Shown here piece after piece: positions 14,599 to 23,373 of a stretch of 64,000 nt of DNA. The notes under the pieces are model-generated. The model did no database searches, was not told where the DNA came from, and saw only the letters and a program-made list of their open reading frames with translations. The stretch's first letter is position 1. Every line of letters starts with the position of its first letter. A program made the position numbers and the translations under genes. Source of the stretch: Gordonia aichiensis NBRC 108223 (GTDB lineage Bacteria > Actinomycetota > Actinomycetes > Mycobacteriales > Mycobacteriaceae); assembly GCF_000332975.1 (NCBI RefSeq), contig NZ_BANR01000003.1, forward strand, positions 558,001 through 622,000, given 5' to 3'.

Positions 14599-15465
14599 GT
14601 GTCGACCCCCAAGATCGTGTTGTTCTACGTCTTCACGCCACTCCCGGATCCCGAGGCAATACGCCTGTGGCAGCTAGCCGTGTGCGAATCGCTCGATCTT
14701 CGCGGAAGGATCATCGTTTCCCCGCACGGTATCAATGGCACGGTCGGCGGCGAACTCGACAGCGTCAAACGCTACGTCAGGAGACTGCGCGAGTACCCGG
14801 CATTCCGCGATGTCGACATCAAATGGTCCGAAGGCCTCGGCGACGACTTCCCGAAACTCGTCGTTCGCGTGAGACCGGAAATCGTCACGTTCGGTGCGCC
14901 GGACGAGCTCGACGTCGACGTCAACGGTGTCGTCGGTGGCGGTGAGCGGCTCGACCCCGACGGCGTTCATCGCCTGGTCGCAGAGCGTGGCGACGACGTC
15001 GTCTTCTTTGACGGACGCAATCGGATCGAGGCCGAGATCGGACGTTTCGCGGGCGCAGTCGTGCCCGAGGTCGGAGCCACGCGCGACTTCGTCCCGCTCC
15101 TCGACAGCGGGGCGTTCGATCACCTCAAGGATCGCCCGGTCGTCACCTACTGCACGGGCGGGGTGCGCTGCGAGGTGCTGTCGATGCTGATGCGCAAGCG
15201 CGGTTTCTCCGAGGTCTATCAACTCGACGGCGGCATCGTCCGCTACGGCGAACAGTTCGGCGACGACGGTCTGTGGGAGGGCTCGCTGTATGTCTTCGAC
15301 AAGCGGATGACCGTCGACTTCTCCGACGACGCCGCGGTACTCGGTCGATGTGGCGAGTGTGGACGGCCGACGAGCAACGTCGACAACTACCCGGATCGGC
15401 AGGGACGCGAGCTGGCGGTGATCTGCCCCGACTGCTTCGACGGACTCGCCGACACTCGCGGATGA
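14599..15465 (+). CDS. trhO: tRNA uridine(34) hydroxylase TrhO, rhodanese family
   Basis: 288 residues from GTG 14599. No ribosome-binding site is seen, but TACCCT lies 6 bp upstream, so it is probably leaderless. The N-terminal acylphosphatase-like domain has [13 protein letters not shown], the rhodanese domain has the active-site loop CTGGVRCE, and the C-terminal zinc-like cysteines are [10 protein letters not shown] and CPDC. This is the layout of YceA/TrhO, which hydroxylates U34 of tRNAs on the way to 5-methoxyuridine-type wobble bases. It overlaps the following GTPase gene by 4 bp. Confidence 0.92.
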   Translation: MSTPKIVLFYVFTPLPDPEAIRLWQLAVCESLDLRGRIIVSPHGINGTVGGELDSVKRYVRRLREYPAFRDVDIKWSEGLGDDFPKLVVRVRPEIVTFGAPDELDVDVNGVVGGGERLDPDGVHRLVAERGDDVVFFDGRNRIEAEIGRFAGAVVPEVGATRDFVPLLDSGAFDHLKDRPVVTYCTGGVRCEVLSMLMRKRGFSEVYQLDGGIVRYGEQFGDDGLWEGSLYVFDKRMTVDFSDDAAVLGRCGECGRPTSNVDNYPDRQGRELAVICPDCFDGLADTRG

Positions 15466-16541
15466 ACTCACAGCCGGTGCCCGTGGTCGTCCTCGCCGGC
15501 TTTCTCGGCGCGGGTAAGACGACCGTGCTCAATCACCTGCTGCGGTCCGGCGGTGGGGGCGACGGGGGAGCGGTAGGCAGAGCGCGACTCGGCGTGCTCG
15601 TCAACGATTTCGGTGCCATCAACATCGACGCACTGCTTGTGGCCGGCCAGGCCGACGGCGCGGTGACGCTCTCCAACGGCTGCATGTGCTGCTCTGTCGA
15701 TCGGGACGGTCTCGACGAGGCGCTCGTCGCGCTTGCACGACCGGAGGCCGGACTCGATGCGATCGTGATCGAAGCGAGTGGCATCGCGGAACCGAAAGCG
15801 CTTGTCCGACTCGTCGCAGGACTCGACGACCCCGCGATGCGGTACGGCGGCCTCGTATACGTGGTCGATGCCGCAGGCTTCGGGGCCTTGCGCGAGCGAC
15901 ACCCCGACGTCGACGCGCACCTGGCGATCGCCGATCTCGTCGTGGTCAACAAGCGTGATCTCGTCGAAGAACACGAGCTCGCACACCTGCTTGCCGCGGT
16001 GCGCGCGGTGAACCCTTCGGCACCGACGGTCGCCGTGGCCGAGGGTCGGATCGACCCGGGACTGCTGTTCGATCGACTCGAGCGAGACGTCGGGGATGAC
16101 TCCGCGCCGCGTCAGCTCACTCTCGACGAGCTGCTGATCGCCGACACCGACTCCGGGTGCGATGACCACGGGTCACACGTGCACCTGCACGACGCCTACC
16201 AATCCGTCGAGGTCGAGACATCTGACGGCGTCGATCCTCGACGTCTCGCTGCTCTCCTGCACGAGCCTCCGGTCGGGTGCTATCGGATCAAGGGAGTCGT
16301 ACGGTTCGATCTGCCCGGGTATCCCGAGCGGTACGTCGTGCATGCTGTCGGCGGGTTCGTCCGCGTGGTCCGCGAGGGGTGGTCGGCAGAAGTACCCCAC
16401 ACCGCAATCGTTGCCATCGGGTCGGAGATGGACCCCGTTGCGGCGCGGCAAGCGCTCGAGAGCGTCCTGGCCACTGCGGAGACGCCAGACGACGAGTACG
16501 GCATCCTGCACATCACCCGGTATCTGCACGAGCCGAGCTGA
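15462..16541 (+). CDS. COG0523/CobW-family GTPase, metal chaperone-like
   Basis: 359 residues from ATG 15462, overlapping trhO (ATGA). The Walker A motif is GFLGAGKTT, the metal-binding motif is NGCMCCSV (CxCC), the Walker B-like motif is [13 protein letters not shown] and the base-recognition motif is VVNKRD. The CobW C-terminal domain spans about residues 230-350, with only a short His-containing loop ([11 protein letters not shown]). Family members deliver Zn, Co or Fe to target enzymes using GTP. No Zur-like box lies nearby, so zinc specificity is unproven. Confidence 0.88.
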   Translation: MNSQPVPVVVLAGFLGAGKTTVLNHLLRSGGGGDGGAVGRARLGVLVNDFGAINIDALLVAGQADGAVTLSNGCMCCSVDRDGLDEALVALARPEAGLDAIVIEASGIAEPKALVRLVAGLDDPAMRYGGLVYVVDAAGFGALRERHPDVDAHLAIADLVVVNKRDLVEEHELAHLLAAVRAVNPSAPTVAVAEGRIDPGLLFDRLERDVGDDSAPRQLTLDELLIADTDSGCDDHGSHVHLHDAYQSVEVETSDGVDPRRLAALLHEPPVGCYRIKGVVRFDLPGYPERYVVHAVGGFVRVVREGWSAEVPHTAIVAIGSEMDPVAARQALESVLATAETPDDEYGILHITRYLHEPS

Positions 16542-16689
16542 CCGAGCGCGCCTCGCCGGTTGCACGAACGTCACAGGTCCCTAACGAATCCCGTCATGCC
16601 AGGTCATCGATTTCCGCATTGCGCGTTCGGCTGCTTAGCTGTTAAAGCTGTGACTGTTGTGACTAGTGTTGCGTCTTGGAAGGAGTGAG

Positions 16690-17790
16690 GTGCGCTCGGC
16701 AGAAGCCGAATGCGCGCCCGAAACCGTGATGACCCAGAAACGACACCTGCGGACCCGTGTGTCTGCTGCTGCCGCCGCGCTCGCATTTGCGGCCACCGCA
16801 ACCGTCACCGTCGCGACGGGGACAGGAACCGCGACGGCTGCTCCCGCTGCGCCGTCGGCAACCGGCACCGCCCTTGCGGGTAAGACGGTGTTTCTCGATC
16901 CCGGACATCAGGGGGGCTCCGCAGGCCACAGCCTGTCGGCACAGGTCCCCGACGGCCGCGGAGGCAAGAAGGACTGCCAGACGACCGGTGCCACCGGCGT
17001 CAACGGTGCGGCTGAGCACACGGTGAACTGGCAGATCTCGCAGCTGGTCAAGGCCGGCCTGGAAAGTCAGGGCGCGCGGGTCGTCTTGAGCAGGCCCGAT
17101 GACACCGGTTGGGGCGGTTGCGTCGACGAACGCGCTGCTGCCGCGAGCCGATCGGGTGCTGCGGTTGCCGTCAGTCTGCACGCGGACTCGACGACGGCCG
17201 GCGCTGATGCGACGAAGAAGGGCTTTCACATGATCGTGCCCTCGCTGCCGCTGCCCGACGCCAAGGCGAATGCGGTGCAGGGTGGTGAGGGTCGCAAGGC
17301 GTCGAACGTCATGCGCGACGCCTTCGTCAAGGCCGGTTTCGCGTCGGCGAACTATGCGGGCGTGGTCAACGGAATCCAGACGCGATCCGACATCGCCGCG
17401 GTCAATCTGACAACTGTGCCCGCCGTGTTCATCGAGATGGGCAACCTGTCGAACCCGAGCGAGGCTGCCGCACTCGCCGGACGCGACGGCCAGTTGAAGT
17501 ACGCGATGGCGATCACCAACGGCATCCTCAACTACGCGCATCCGGGTGCTGCGGCGCCGTCGGTCGACACGCTCAACAAGCCGCCCGCCACACCGCCGTC
17601 GAGTTCTCCCAGTTCTGACGGCGGGCTGTCGCTGGTCATCCCGTTCGTTCAGCAGCTGTTGAAGTCCGGCGACCCGAAGGAGATCACGCAGCTGCTGCTC
17701 TCCGAGGGGCCCGACGTGTCCGCACAGGTGCTCAACGCGATGCTCGACGTGATCTACGGGCTCTTCGACGGCAAACTGCCCGTCGGGTGA
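16690..17790 (+). CDS. Exported N-acetylmuramoyl-L-alanine amidase, Ami1 (Rv3717)-like
   Basis: 366 residues from GTG 16690 behind GGAAGGAG; ATG 16729 is an alternative closer to the signal peptide. The signal peptide has RHLRTRVS and a hydrophobic Ala/Val core ending near TATAAPA. The amidase_3 zinc site is visible: VFLDPGHQGG (His), GAAEHTVNW (Glu), AVSLHADS (His), and catalytic Glu in VFIEMGNLSNP. A Ser/Pro linker and a 70-residue tail follow. It cleaves the peptide from the glycan of peptidoglycan during cell division and turnover. Confidence 0.92.
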   Translation: MRSAEAECAPETVMTQKRHLRTRVSAAAAALAFAATATVTVATGTGTATAAPAAPSATGTALAGKTVFLDPGHQGGSAGHSLSAQVPDGRGGKKDCQTTGATGVNGAAEHTVNWQISQLVKAGLESQGARVVLSRPDDTGWGGCVDERAAAASRSGAAVAVSLHADSTTAGADATKKGFHMIVPSLPLPDAKANAVQGGEGRKASNVMRDAFVKAGFASANYAGVVNGIQTRSDIAAVNLTTVPAVFIEMGNLSNPSEAAALAGRDGQLKYAMAITNGILNYAHPGAAAPSVDTLNKPPATPPSSSPSSDGGLSLVIPFVQQLLKSGDPKEITQLLLSEGPDVSAQVLNAMLDVIYGLFDGKLPVG

Positions 17791-17862
17791 GGCCGTACCG
17801 GCCGTTCCCTGATCGTCCGGTAGCCACTCGCCGCCGTGGGTCGCCAGCTACTGTTGGAAACC

Positions 17863-18804
17863 ATGGGTATCCGTGATCTCGTCGTCATGAAGACGCCGGT
17901 GCCGTCGCTGCGCGGTCGCAAGGTGCTGATCACCGGCGCGGCAAGTGGGATCGGCCGGGCGACGGCGGAAGCCGCAGCGGCCGAGGGCGCCGAGTTGGTC
18001 CTGACCGATCTGCATTCCGAGCCGCTCGACGAGGTGGTTGCCTCGATCACCGGGACCGGCGGCACCGTGCTGTTCCACCTCGCCGGCGACGTCTCCGATT
18101 ACGAGTGGGTGTCCGCGTTCGCCCGTCAGGTCGACGCCGAGGTCGGCGTGATGGATGTGGTGATGAACATCGCGGGCATCTCGGTGTGGGGCACCGTGGA
18201 GAACCTGCAGCACAAGCACTGGCGGTCGATGGTCGACGTCAACCTCATGGGTCCTATCCACATCATCGAATCCTTTGTGCCGCAGATGGTTCGACGCGGC
18301 CACGGCGGTCACCTGGTGAATGTGTCGTCAGCCGCAGGGCTTCTCGCACTTCCGTGGCATGCGGCCTACAGCGCCAGCAAGTTCGGCATCCGGGGCGTTT
18401 CGGAGGTTCTCAGATATGACCTGCGTCGCCACGGTATCGGTGTCTCACTCGTGTGCCCCGGTGCTGTCGCCACGCCACTCGTCAACACGGTGAGCATCGT
18501 CGGCGTCGATCGGGATGATCCGCGAATTGCCAAGGCCATCAGTCAATTTCACCGTGTGTCCGTCCCGCCGGAGACGGCGGCGGCCAAGATCCTCGCCGGT
18601 GTGCGAAAGAACAAATTCATGGTCTACACCTCCTTCGACACACGATTCGGATTCTGGTGGGCGCGCAAGTTCGCGTTGCCGTACGAGATCGTCATGCGAG
18701 TGGCCAACAATCGTTTCGATCATCTCGCACGGGTGGCGGGTAGCACACTCGAGACGCGGTCGGCGCAGAACGTTCAGTCGGGGACCGCAGCGGACCGCGG
18801 GTGA
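17863..18804 (+). CDS. Short-chain dehydrogenase/reductase
   Basis: 313 residues from ATG 17863 (GTG 17836 is possible). A classical SDR Rossmann domain: nucleotide motif TGAASGIGRA, NIAG, catalytic Ser in NVSSAAG, and YSASK (Tyr and Lys). An extended C-terminal tail (FDTRFGFWWARKFALPYEIV) is seen in SDRs that act on lipid-like substrates. The substrate is unknown. It overlaps the fructosamine-kinase gene by 4 bp (GTGA) and leads a three-gene operon. Confidence 0.9.
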   Translation: MGIRDLVVMKTPVPSLRGRKVLITGAASGIGRATAEAAAAEGAELVLTDLHSEPLDEVVASITGTGGTVLFHLAGDVSDYEWVSAFARQVDAEVGVMDVVMNIAGISVWGTVENLQHKHWRSMVDVNLMGPIHIIESFVPQMVRRGHGGHLVNVSSAAGLLALPWHAAYSASKFGIRGVSEVLRYDLRRHGIGVSLVCPGAVATPLVNTVSIVGVDRDDPRIAKAISQFHRVSVPPETAAAKILAGVRKNKFMVYTSFDTRFGFWWARKFALPYEIVMRVANNRFDHLARVAGSTLETRSAQNVQSGTAADRG

Positions 18805-19577
18805 ACGACTCCTTCGTCAAAACCGCTGGCCCGGAAACTGATCCGGACTTCTTCGCGGCCGAAGCGGCATCGTTGCGGTGGCTGTCGGCAGGGGGTGCTC
18901 GCGTCGTCGAGGTGATCTCGGTGTCGGCGGACAGAATCGAATCGCAGCGTGTGACGACAACACGCCCAACCGTGGCGGCGGCCGAGGCCTTCGGCGACAT
19001 GCTCGCCCGTACCCACGACGCGGGAGCCGACGCATTCGGCTCTCTACCAGACGGTTACGACGGCAGGCAGTTCATCGGGAAGCTGCCGCTGCCGACCGTG
19101 ATGCTCGACCGCTGGGGTGAGTTCTATGCGTCGGCGCGCGTCCTGCCATTCCTCGAGGCAGGGATCGCCGCAGGCAACGTCAGCGCGCGCGACGCAGAGC
19201 TCACGCGCGATGCCTGCGATCTGATCGCCTCCGGGAAGTTCGACGACGGCGCGTCACCGGCTCGGTTGCACGGCGACCTGTGGGGCGGAAACGTCATGTG
19301 GACACCCGAGGGTGCAGTGCTCATCGATCCGGCCGCCCACGGGGGACACCGCGAAACCGACCTCGCGATGCTCGCGCTGTTCGGATGCCCTCACCTCGAC
19401 AGCATCGTCGACGGTTATCAGCGGCGGCACCCGTTGACCGACGGCTTCAGGCAACGAATCCCCATGCATCAACTACACCCGCTCGCGGTGCACTCGGTAC
19501 GACATGGACCCGGCTACGGTGTCGCGCTCGGCGACGCCGCACGGAAGACGTTGGAGCTCGCGGGAGGTGGCGGATGA
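18801..19577 (+). CDS. Fructosamine kinase-family protein (copy 1)
   Basis: 258 residues from GTG 18801. An aminoglycoside-phosphotransferase-fold kinase with catalytic loop HGDLWGGNV and metal-binding DPAAHGGHRETD, typical of fructosamine-3-kinase/YniA-like proteins that phosphorylate glycated amines to trigger deglycation. It is shorter than the usual 290 because the N-lobe is abbreviated (SFVKTAG then directly FAAEAASLRWL). It is coupled to the SDR before it and the nucleosidase after it by 4-bp overlaps. A paralogue lies at 37240-38001. Confidence 0.87.
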   Translation: MNDSFVKTAGPETDPDFFAAEAASLRWLSAGGARVVEVISVSADRIESQRVTTTRPTVAAAEAFGDMLARTHDAGADAFGSLPDGYDGRQFIGKLPLPTVMLDRWGEFYASARVLPFLEAGIAAGNVSARDAELTRDACDLIASGKFDDGASPARLHGDLWGGNVMWTPEGAVLIDPAAHGGHRETDLAMLALFGCPHLDSIVDGYQRRHPLTDGFRQRIPMHQLHPLAVHSVRHGPGYGVALGDAARKTLELAGGGG

Positions 19578-20155
19578 TGTCGACGCCTGGCCAGGGCGAC
19601 TTCGATCCGTCGGTTCTGATCGTCTCGGCGACCCGAGCGGAGGCGCGGTATGTGCCGTCGGGCGCGCGATTGCTGATCACCGGTATCGGCAAAATGCGCG
19701 CCACAGCGGCACTGACGCGGATGCTCGCCGACCCGTCGGCGCCGCCCACACGGCTCATCGTGAATATCGGTACCGCGGGTGCGCTGCACGATCATCACGC
19801 CGGATTGTTCCTGCCGTCGGTGGTCGTCGAACACGACATCAGCGCCGCTGAACTTCGCGCGATGGGCTACCCGCTCATCGACCGGTGGGAGATCGCCGGT
19901 GGCGACGGCTCGGTCCTCGCCTCCGGGGACACATTCGTCGCCGACCCGGTGCGCCGCTCGAGTCTGGCCCAGCACGCCGACCTGGTGGACATGGAAGGCT
20001 GCGCCATCGCGTACGTGGCTGCCGCATTCGACGTCGAGTGTCGACTGGTGAAAGTGGTCAGCGACGGCGCCGACGAACAGGCGATGGACTGGCCGTCGCT
20101 GGTCGACGATGCGGCTCGACTACTCGGTGGCTGGCTCGTCGACGGAGTTCACTGA
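19574..20155 (+). CDS. 5'-methylthioadenosine/S-adenosylhomocysteine nucleosidase-like protein
   Basis: 193 residues from ATG 19574 (or 19577). A PNP_UDP_1-type fold: glycine loop in LLITGIGKMRATAAL and VNIGTAGALHD, substrate-binding VDMEGCAIAYVA, and the late Asp in VSDGADEQAMDW. It resembles the mycobacterial nucleosidase that splits adenine or another base from thio- or homocysteine-linked ribosides. It is shorter than E. coli MtnN (232). It is the last gene of the SDR-FN3K-nucleosidase operon. Confidence 0.82.
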   Translation: MMSTPGQGDFDPSVLIVSATRAEARYVPSGARLLITGIGKMRATAALTRMLADPSAPPTRLIVNIGTAGALHDHHAGLFLPSVVVEHDISAAELRAMGYPLIDRWEIAGGDGSVLASGDTFVADPVRRSSLAQHADLVDMEGCAIAYVAAAFDVECRLVKVVSDGADEQAMDWPSLVDDAARLLGGWLVDGVH

Positions 20156-20176
20156 ACCGCGTTCTGCACTGGATTC

Positions 20177-21406
20177 TCAGCGCTGATTGCGGGCGCGGGT
20201 GGTCTGGTAAACGGCCGAACCGTTCGATCGCGTCGCGGGCTCGTACCGGTCGAGATCTGCTGCCGGCTGGGCGTGAGCCGATGGGGCACCGTCGAGTTGC
20301 TCGCCCGCCGCGCTGCGCTGGACCTGTCCCGCCGTGGCACGCGGGCGTTGATTCTGCGACGACGCACTCCTCGGCGGACGCGGGCGTTGGGCATCCTCAC
20401 GCCCGGGGCGTTCGCGGTCGTCGGGTGCGGGGCGCTCGCGGGCCTGATCCCGCCTGCCGCGGGTCTGGTCAGTTCTGTCTCCCGCAGATCGCTCACCGGC
20501 GGCTCGTTCACCAGCGGTTCGACGCCGCGGACGCGCATCGCTGGTCGGTGCTGCGGTCGCGGGCGCCGTGCGACTGCGAGGCGTCGCGTTGGGTTGCGAC
20601 CGGGCAGACGGGGATGCGGTGGACTGGGACGCGGCGGAATCGCCGGAACGCTGTGGAGAACGCGACCGCTTCGGCTCGCCCGACTGCGGGCTGTGCTGCG
20701 ACTTACGCTTCGACGCGGGCGCGTCCCCGCGCGGCGAATCACCGCCCCGCGAACTCTTGCTCTGCGCACTTCGGCGCTGCGAATTGCTGCTCTCAGGACG
20801 CGGGGCGTCGGAACTCCGGGCACGAGAACGTCGCGATTCGGGGCTTCGTGCGGCCGCACCCTTCGCCCTGTCACCCTTCGCCTCGTCGTTCTTCGACGGC
20901 GGGTTCTTGAACGTGTGCTGAGTTCGGGCCGTGCGGCTGCGACGCGTCGGTGCGGGCGAATCGGTCGGAGTCTGGTGGCGCGTGATGTACCACCGGCCCA
21001 CTCCGAGCGCGAGCGTGACGAGGAAGGTGACGAGGATCCACGGGAAATCGTTGGCGATCGGTAGCAGAACCTTGAAGATCAGGCTCTTGAGGCCCGACGC
21101 CTCGTCGGCGTTGAGGCCATACAGGGTGATGACACCCACACCGAAAGCGATCAGCGGAGGTTGGGCTACGGCGGTGAACAGTGCCCGTCTGCGCACCGTG
21201 AGGACTGCGACGACGCAGCCGACGAGGTAGAAGAAATTGAAGACCGCACCGAGGCCGTCGCTCTGGTTGGCGTCGATGATCGCCCCGACGGCGGTGAACA
21301 CCGCGGCCACCACAACAGCGCCCCACCAGGGGATACCCCGGACGTTGGGCAGTACCGACTGTTGGTCGACGGGCACCGCGGAGCGGCTTCGCTGCGGGAA
21401 AGGCAC
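20177..21406 (-). CDS. DUF6542-type membrane protein with long disordered C-terminus
   Basis: 409 residues from GTG 21406; the start is uncertain. Four hydrophobic helices lie in residues 20-150 (GIPWWGAVVVAAVFTAVGAI, FNFFYLVGCVVAVLTV, LIAFGVGVITLYGL, WILVTFLVTLALGVG). About 240 residues of Arg/Ser/Pro/Asp-rich low-complexity sequence follow, predicted disordered and basic. Mycobacterial homologues (Rv1111c-like) sit near ychF, which is 5 kb away here. The function is unknown; the tail could contact nucleic acid or the cell-division machinery, but nothing proves it. Confidence 0.75.
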   Translation of the reverse strand: MPFPQRSRSAVPVDQQSVLPNVRGIPWWGAVVVAAVFTAVGAIIDANQSDGLGAVFNFFYLVGCVVAVLTVRRRALFTAVAQPPLIAFGVGVITLYGLNADEASGLKSLIFKVLLPIANDFPWILVTFLVTLALGVGRWYITRHQTPTDSPAPTRRSRTARTQHTFKNPPSKNDEAKGDRAKGAAARSPESRRSRARSSDAPRPESSNSQRRSAQSKSSRGGDSPRGDAPASKRKSQHSPQSGEPKRSRSPQRSGDSAASQSTASPSARSQPNATPRSRTAPATAAPTSDARPRRRTAGERAAGERSAGDRTDQTRGRRDQARERPAPDDRERPGREDAQRPRPPRSASSQNQRPRATAGQVQRSAAGEQLDGAPSAHAQPAADLDRYEPATRSNGSAVYQTTRARNQR

Positions 21407-21440
21407 TCCTAGACGGTACCGGGTGATCCGCAGATTTCCC

Positions 21441-22655
21441 TCAACCAGATGGCGATGTTGCGTGCGCGTCTGGTTCGTCGGGTGTTGACGAATCGGGCTC
21501 TGACGACGAGACGGGCGTTCCGGGCGTCGAGCGGACGCCGATGTCGACGGAGCCGGGCTGCGTCGTCTCGGCGGAGATTCCGAGCGATTCCAGCGATGCC
21601 AGTTTGCGCGCGGTGACCCCGACTCGGGTATCGACCGCGCCCAGCGTTGAGTTGAACGACTCCACCGCCCGGCGCAGCGACACACCCATCTTGTCCAGGT
21701 GTCCGAGGACAGAGCCGAGGCGGTGGTGAAGCTCGACGCCCAGCTCGCGGATCACAGCGGCGTCGGCCGCGAGTGCGTCGTGGCGCCACCCCAACGCGAC
21801 TGTGCGCAACAGGGCCACGAGGCTCGTCGGTGTCGTCACCACGACGTTTCGCGCGAAGCCGAACTCGATGAGGCCCGGGTCGGCGCGCACCGCGGCGTCG
21901 AGGATGGTGTCGCCGGGCACGAACAACACGACCATCTCCGGGGTGTTCGCGAACGCGGTCCAGTACGACTTCGACGCGAGCTGCGTGATGTGCGAACGGA
22001 CCGCGCGTGCGTGGTCGTTCAGATGCGCTTCCTGCTTGTCCGGGTCCGTGCAGTCAGCGGCCGCCAGGTAGGCGTGCAGCGGGACCTTCGCGTCCACGAC
22101 GATCTCGCGTTGACCTGCCAGATGGATCACCATGTCGGGACGAACCTGCCCCGCGAGATCCGACTCGGCCGACACCTGCGTGCTGAAGTCGCAGTGCTCG
22201 CTCATGCCGGCCAACTCGACGACCCGCTCGAGCTGTAGCTCGCCCCAGCGGCCCCTGATGTGCGGAGTGTGCAGCGCGTTGGCCAGTGCGCGGGTCTCGG
22301 TGGAGAGCTGCTGCGAGGCGATGTGCATGCCGCGCACCTGCTCGGTGAGGCCCGAGTACGCACTGATCCGACTGCGCTCGACCCTGCGCAGTTCCTCCGA
22401 CAGTTGGCCGAGTACGCCGCGTAACGGCTCGACGATGTGGTTGACCTGCGTCCCGATGGCCGTCGACTGTCTGCGTGCGGCGTCCTCGCTGGCCGCTGAG
22501 AGCGATCGCGCTGCGAGTTCCTGGGAACTGCGCAGTGCGTCCGCCTCAGTGCGCGCGGCCGCCACCGCGGCGGAGGAGCGTGACGCGTTGGCCAACCAAC
22601 CCAGCACGGCACCGATCAACAGACCCACGAACAAGGCGGCGGTGACGGACAACAT
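21441..22655 (-). CDS. rmuC: RmuC-family DNA recombination protein
   Basis: 404 residues from ATG 22655 (TTG 22685 is also in frame). One N-terminal membrane segment (MLSVTAALFVGLLIGAVLGW) is followed by a coiled coil to about residue 150. The RmuC nuclease-like core then has RGRWGELQLERVVELAGM, PDMVIHLAGQREIVVDAKVP and VVLFVPGDTILDAA. The DxK element DAKVP fits a restriction-endonuclease-like fold. RmuC limits inversions at short repeats. It lies 34 bp upstream of the DUF6542 gene on the same strand. Confidence 0.92.
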   Translation of the reverse strand: MLSVTAALFVGLLIGAVLGWLANASRSSAAVAAARTEADALRSSQELAARSLSAASEDAARRQSTAIGTQVNHIVEPLRGVLGQLSEELRRVERSRISAYSGLTEQVRGMHIASQQLSTETRALANALHTPHIRGRWGELQLERVVELAGMSEHCDFSTQVSAESDLAGQVRPDMVIHLAGQREIVVDAKVPLHAYLAAADCTDPDKQEAHLNDHARAVRSHITQLASKSYWTAFANTPEMVVLFVPGDTILDAAVRADPGLIEFGFARNVVVTTPTSLVALLRTVALGWRHDALAADAAVIRELGVELHHRLGSVLGHLDKMGVSLRRAVESFNSTLGAVDTRVGVTARKLASLESLGISAETTQPGSVDIGVRSTPGTPVSSSEPDSSTPDEPDAHATSPSG

Positions 22656-22719
22656 GGCCTCGATCGTGCTACGAGGCACCGACAAACTCGTGTCGCCCCA
22701 GGTCAGCGTCCCGTTCGTG

Positions 22720-23319
22720 TCAGTAGGTCGGGGTCCCGCCGTCTTCGTAGGTCAGCAACCACTGCTTGAGCGCTGCGCCGTAGCGGAACCCGGCGATGGT
22801 GCCGTTCTGGCGAAGCACGCGATGGCAGGGGACGAACAGGGTCACGGCATTGCGTGCGCACGCCGCGGCGGTGGCGCGAATCGCCGTCGGGTGTCCGGCA
22901 GCGTCCGCGAGTGTCGCAAAGGTCAGCGGGTGACCGGCGGCGATCTGCCGCAGCGCGCCCCACACCGCCTCCACGTACGGGCCCGATCGCTGCCGTACGG
23001 GCACCGAGTCGATCGCCCCGAGGTCGCCGGCGAAATAGGCGTTGACCGCGTCGCTCACGGTTGTGAGCTCGGAGGACCATTGCGACGACGACGGACGCAG
23101 CGTCGGATGAACTCCCGGAAGCAATGCCGCCGCGTCGTCGGTCCAGCCGGACGCGAGCACCGCGCCGGTGTCGTCGACGACGGCGGTGAACGGTCCGGTG
23201 GGCGTGGCGACGGTGACGTGCGCGGCGGTTGCGTCCGGCGCAGCGTGTGTGCGCGGCTCGGTATCTGCGGTCACAGCGGTATCAACCGCGGACCTCTTGT
23301 CGGTGTCGGTGGTGCTCAC
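22720..23319 (-). CDS. ogt: Methylated-DNA--protein-cysteine methyltransferase
   Basis: 199 residues from GTG 23319 behind GAGGAG. The acceptor is Cys165 in FVPCHRVLR. The helix-turn-helix Arg region is TFATLADAAGHPTAIRATAA, and Asn/Gly recognition occurs in NGTIAGFRYG. It repairs O6-alkylguanine by suicidal methyl transfer. The N-terminal 30 residues are Thr/Asp-rich and unusual. It follows the AdaA-AlkA gene by 54 bp, the same order as the ada/alkA-ogt pair of M. tuberculosis, so joint induction by alkylation is likely. Confidence 0.95.
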   Translation of the reverse strand: MSTTDTDKRSAVDTAVTADTEPRTHAAPDATAAHVTVATPTGPFTAVVDDTGAVLASGWTDDAAALLPGVHPTLRPSSSQWSSELTTVSDAVNAYFAGDLGAIDSVPVRQRSGPYVEAVWGALRQIAAGHPLTFATLADAAGHPTAIRATAAACARNAVTLFVPCHRVLRQNGTIAGFRYGAALKQWLLTYEDGGTPTY

Positions 23320-23373
23320 GGTGCTCCTCTGGTGTGCCGGTACAGGACTGCTCCGACACACGACCCCGACAGG

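Noticed and set aside
14674-15471. 265-residue leftward frame opposite trhO
   Set aside because: Mirror frame of a well-conserved gene with rhodanese motifs on the other strand.
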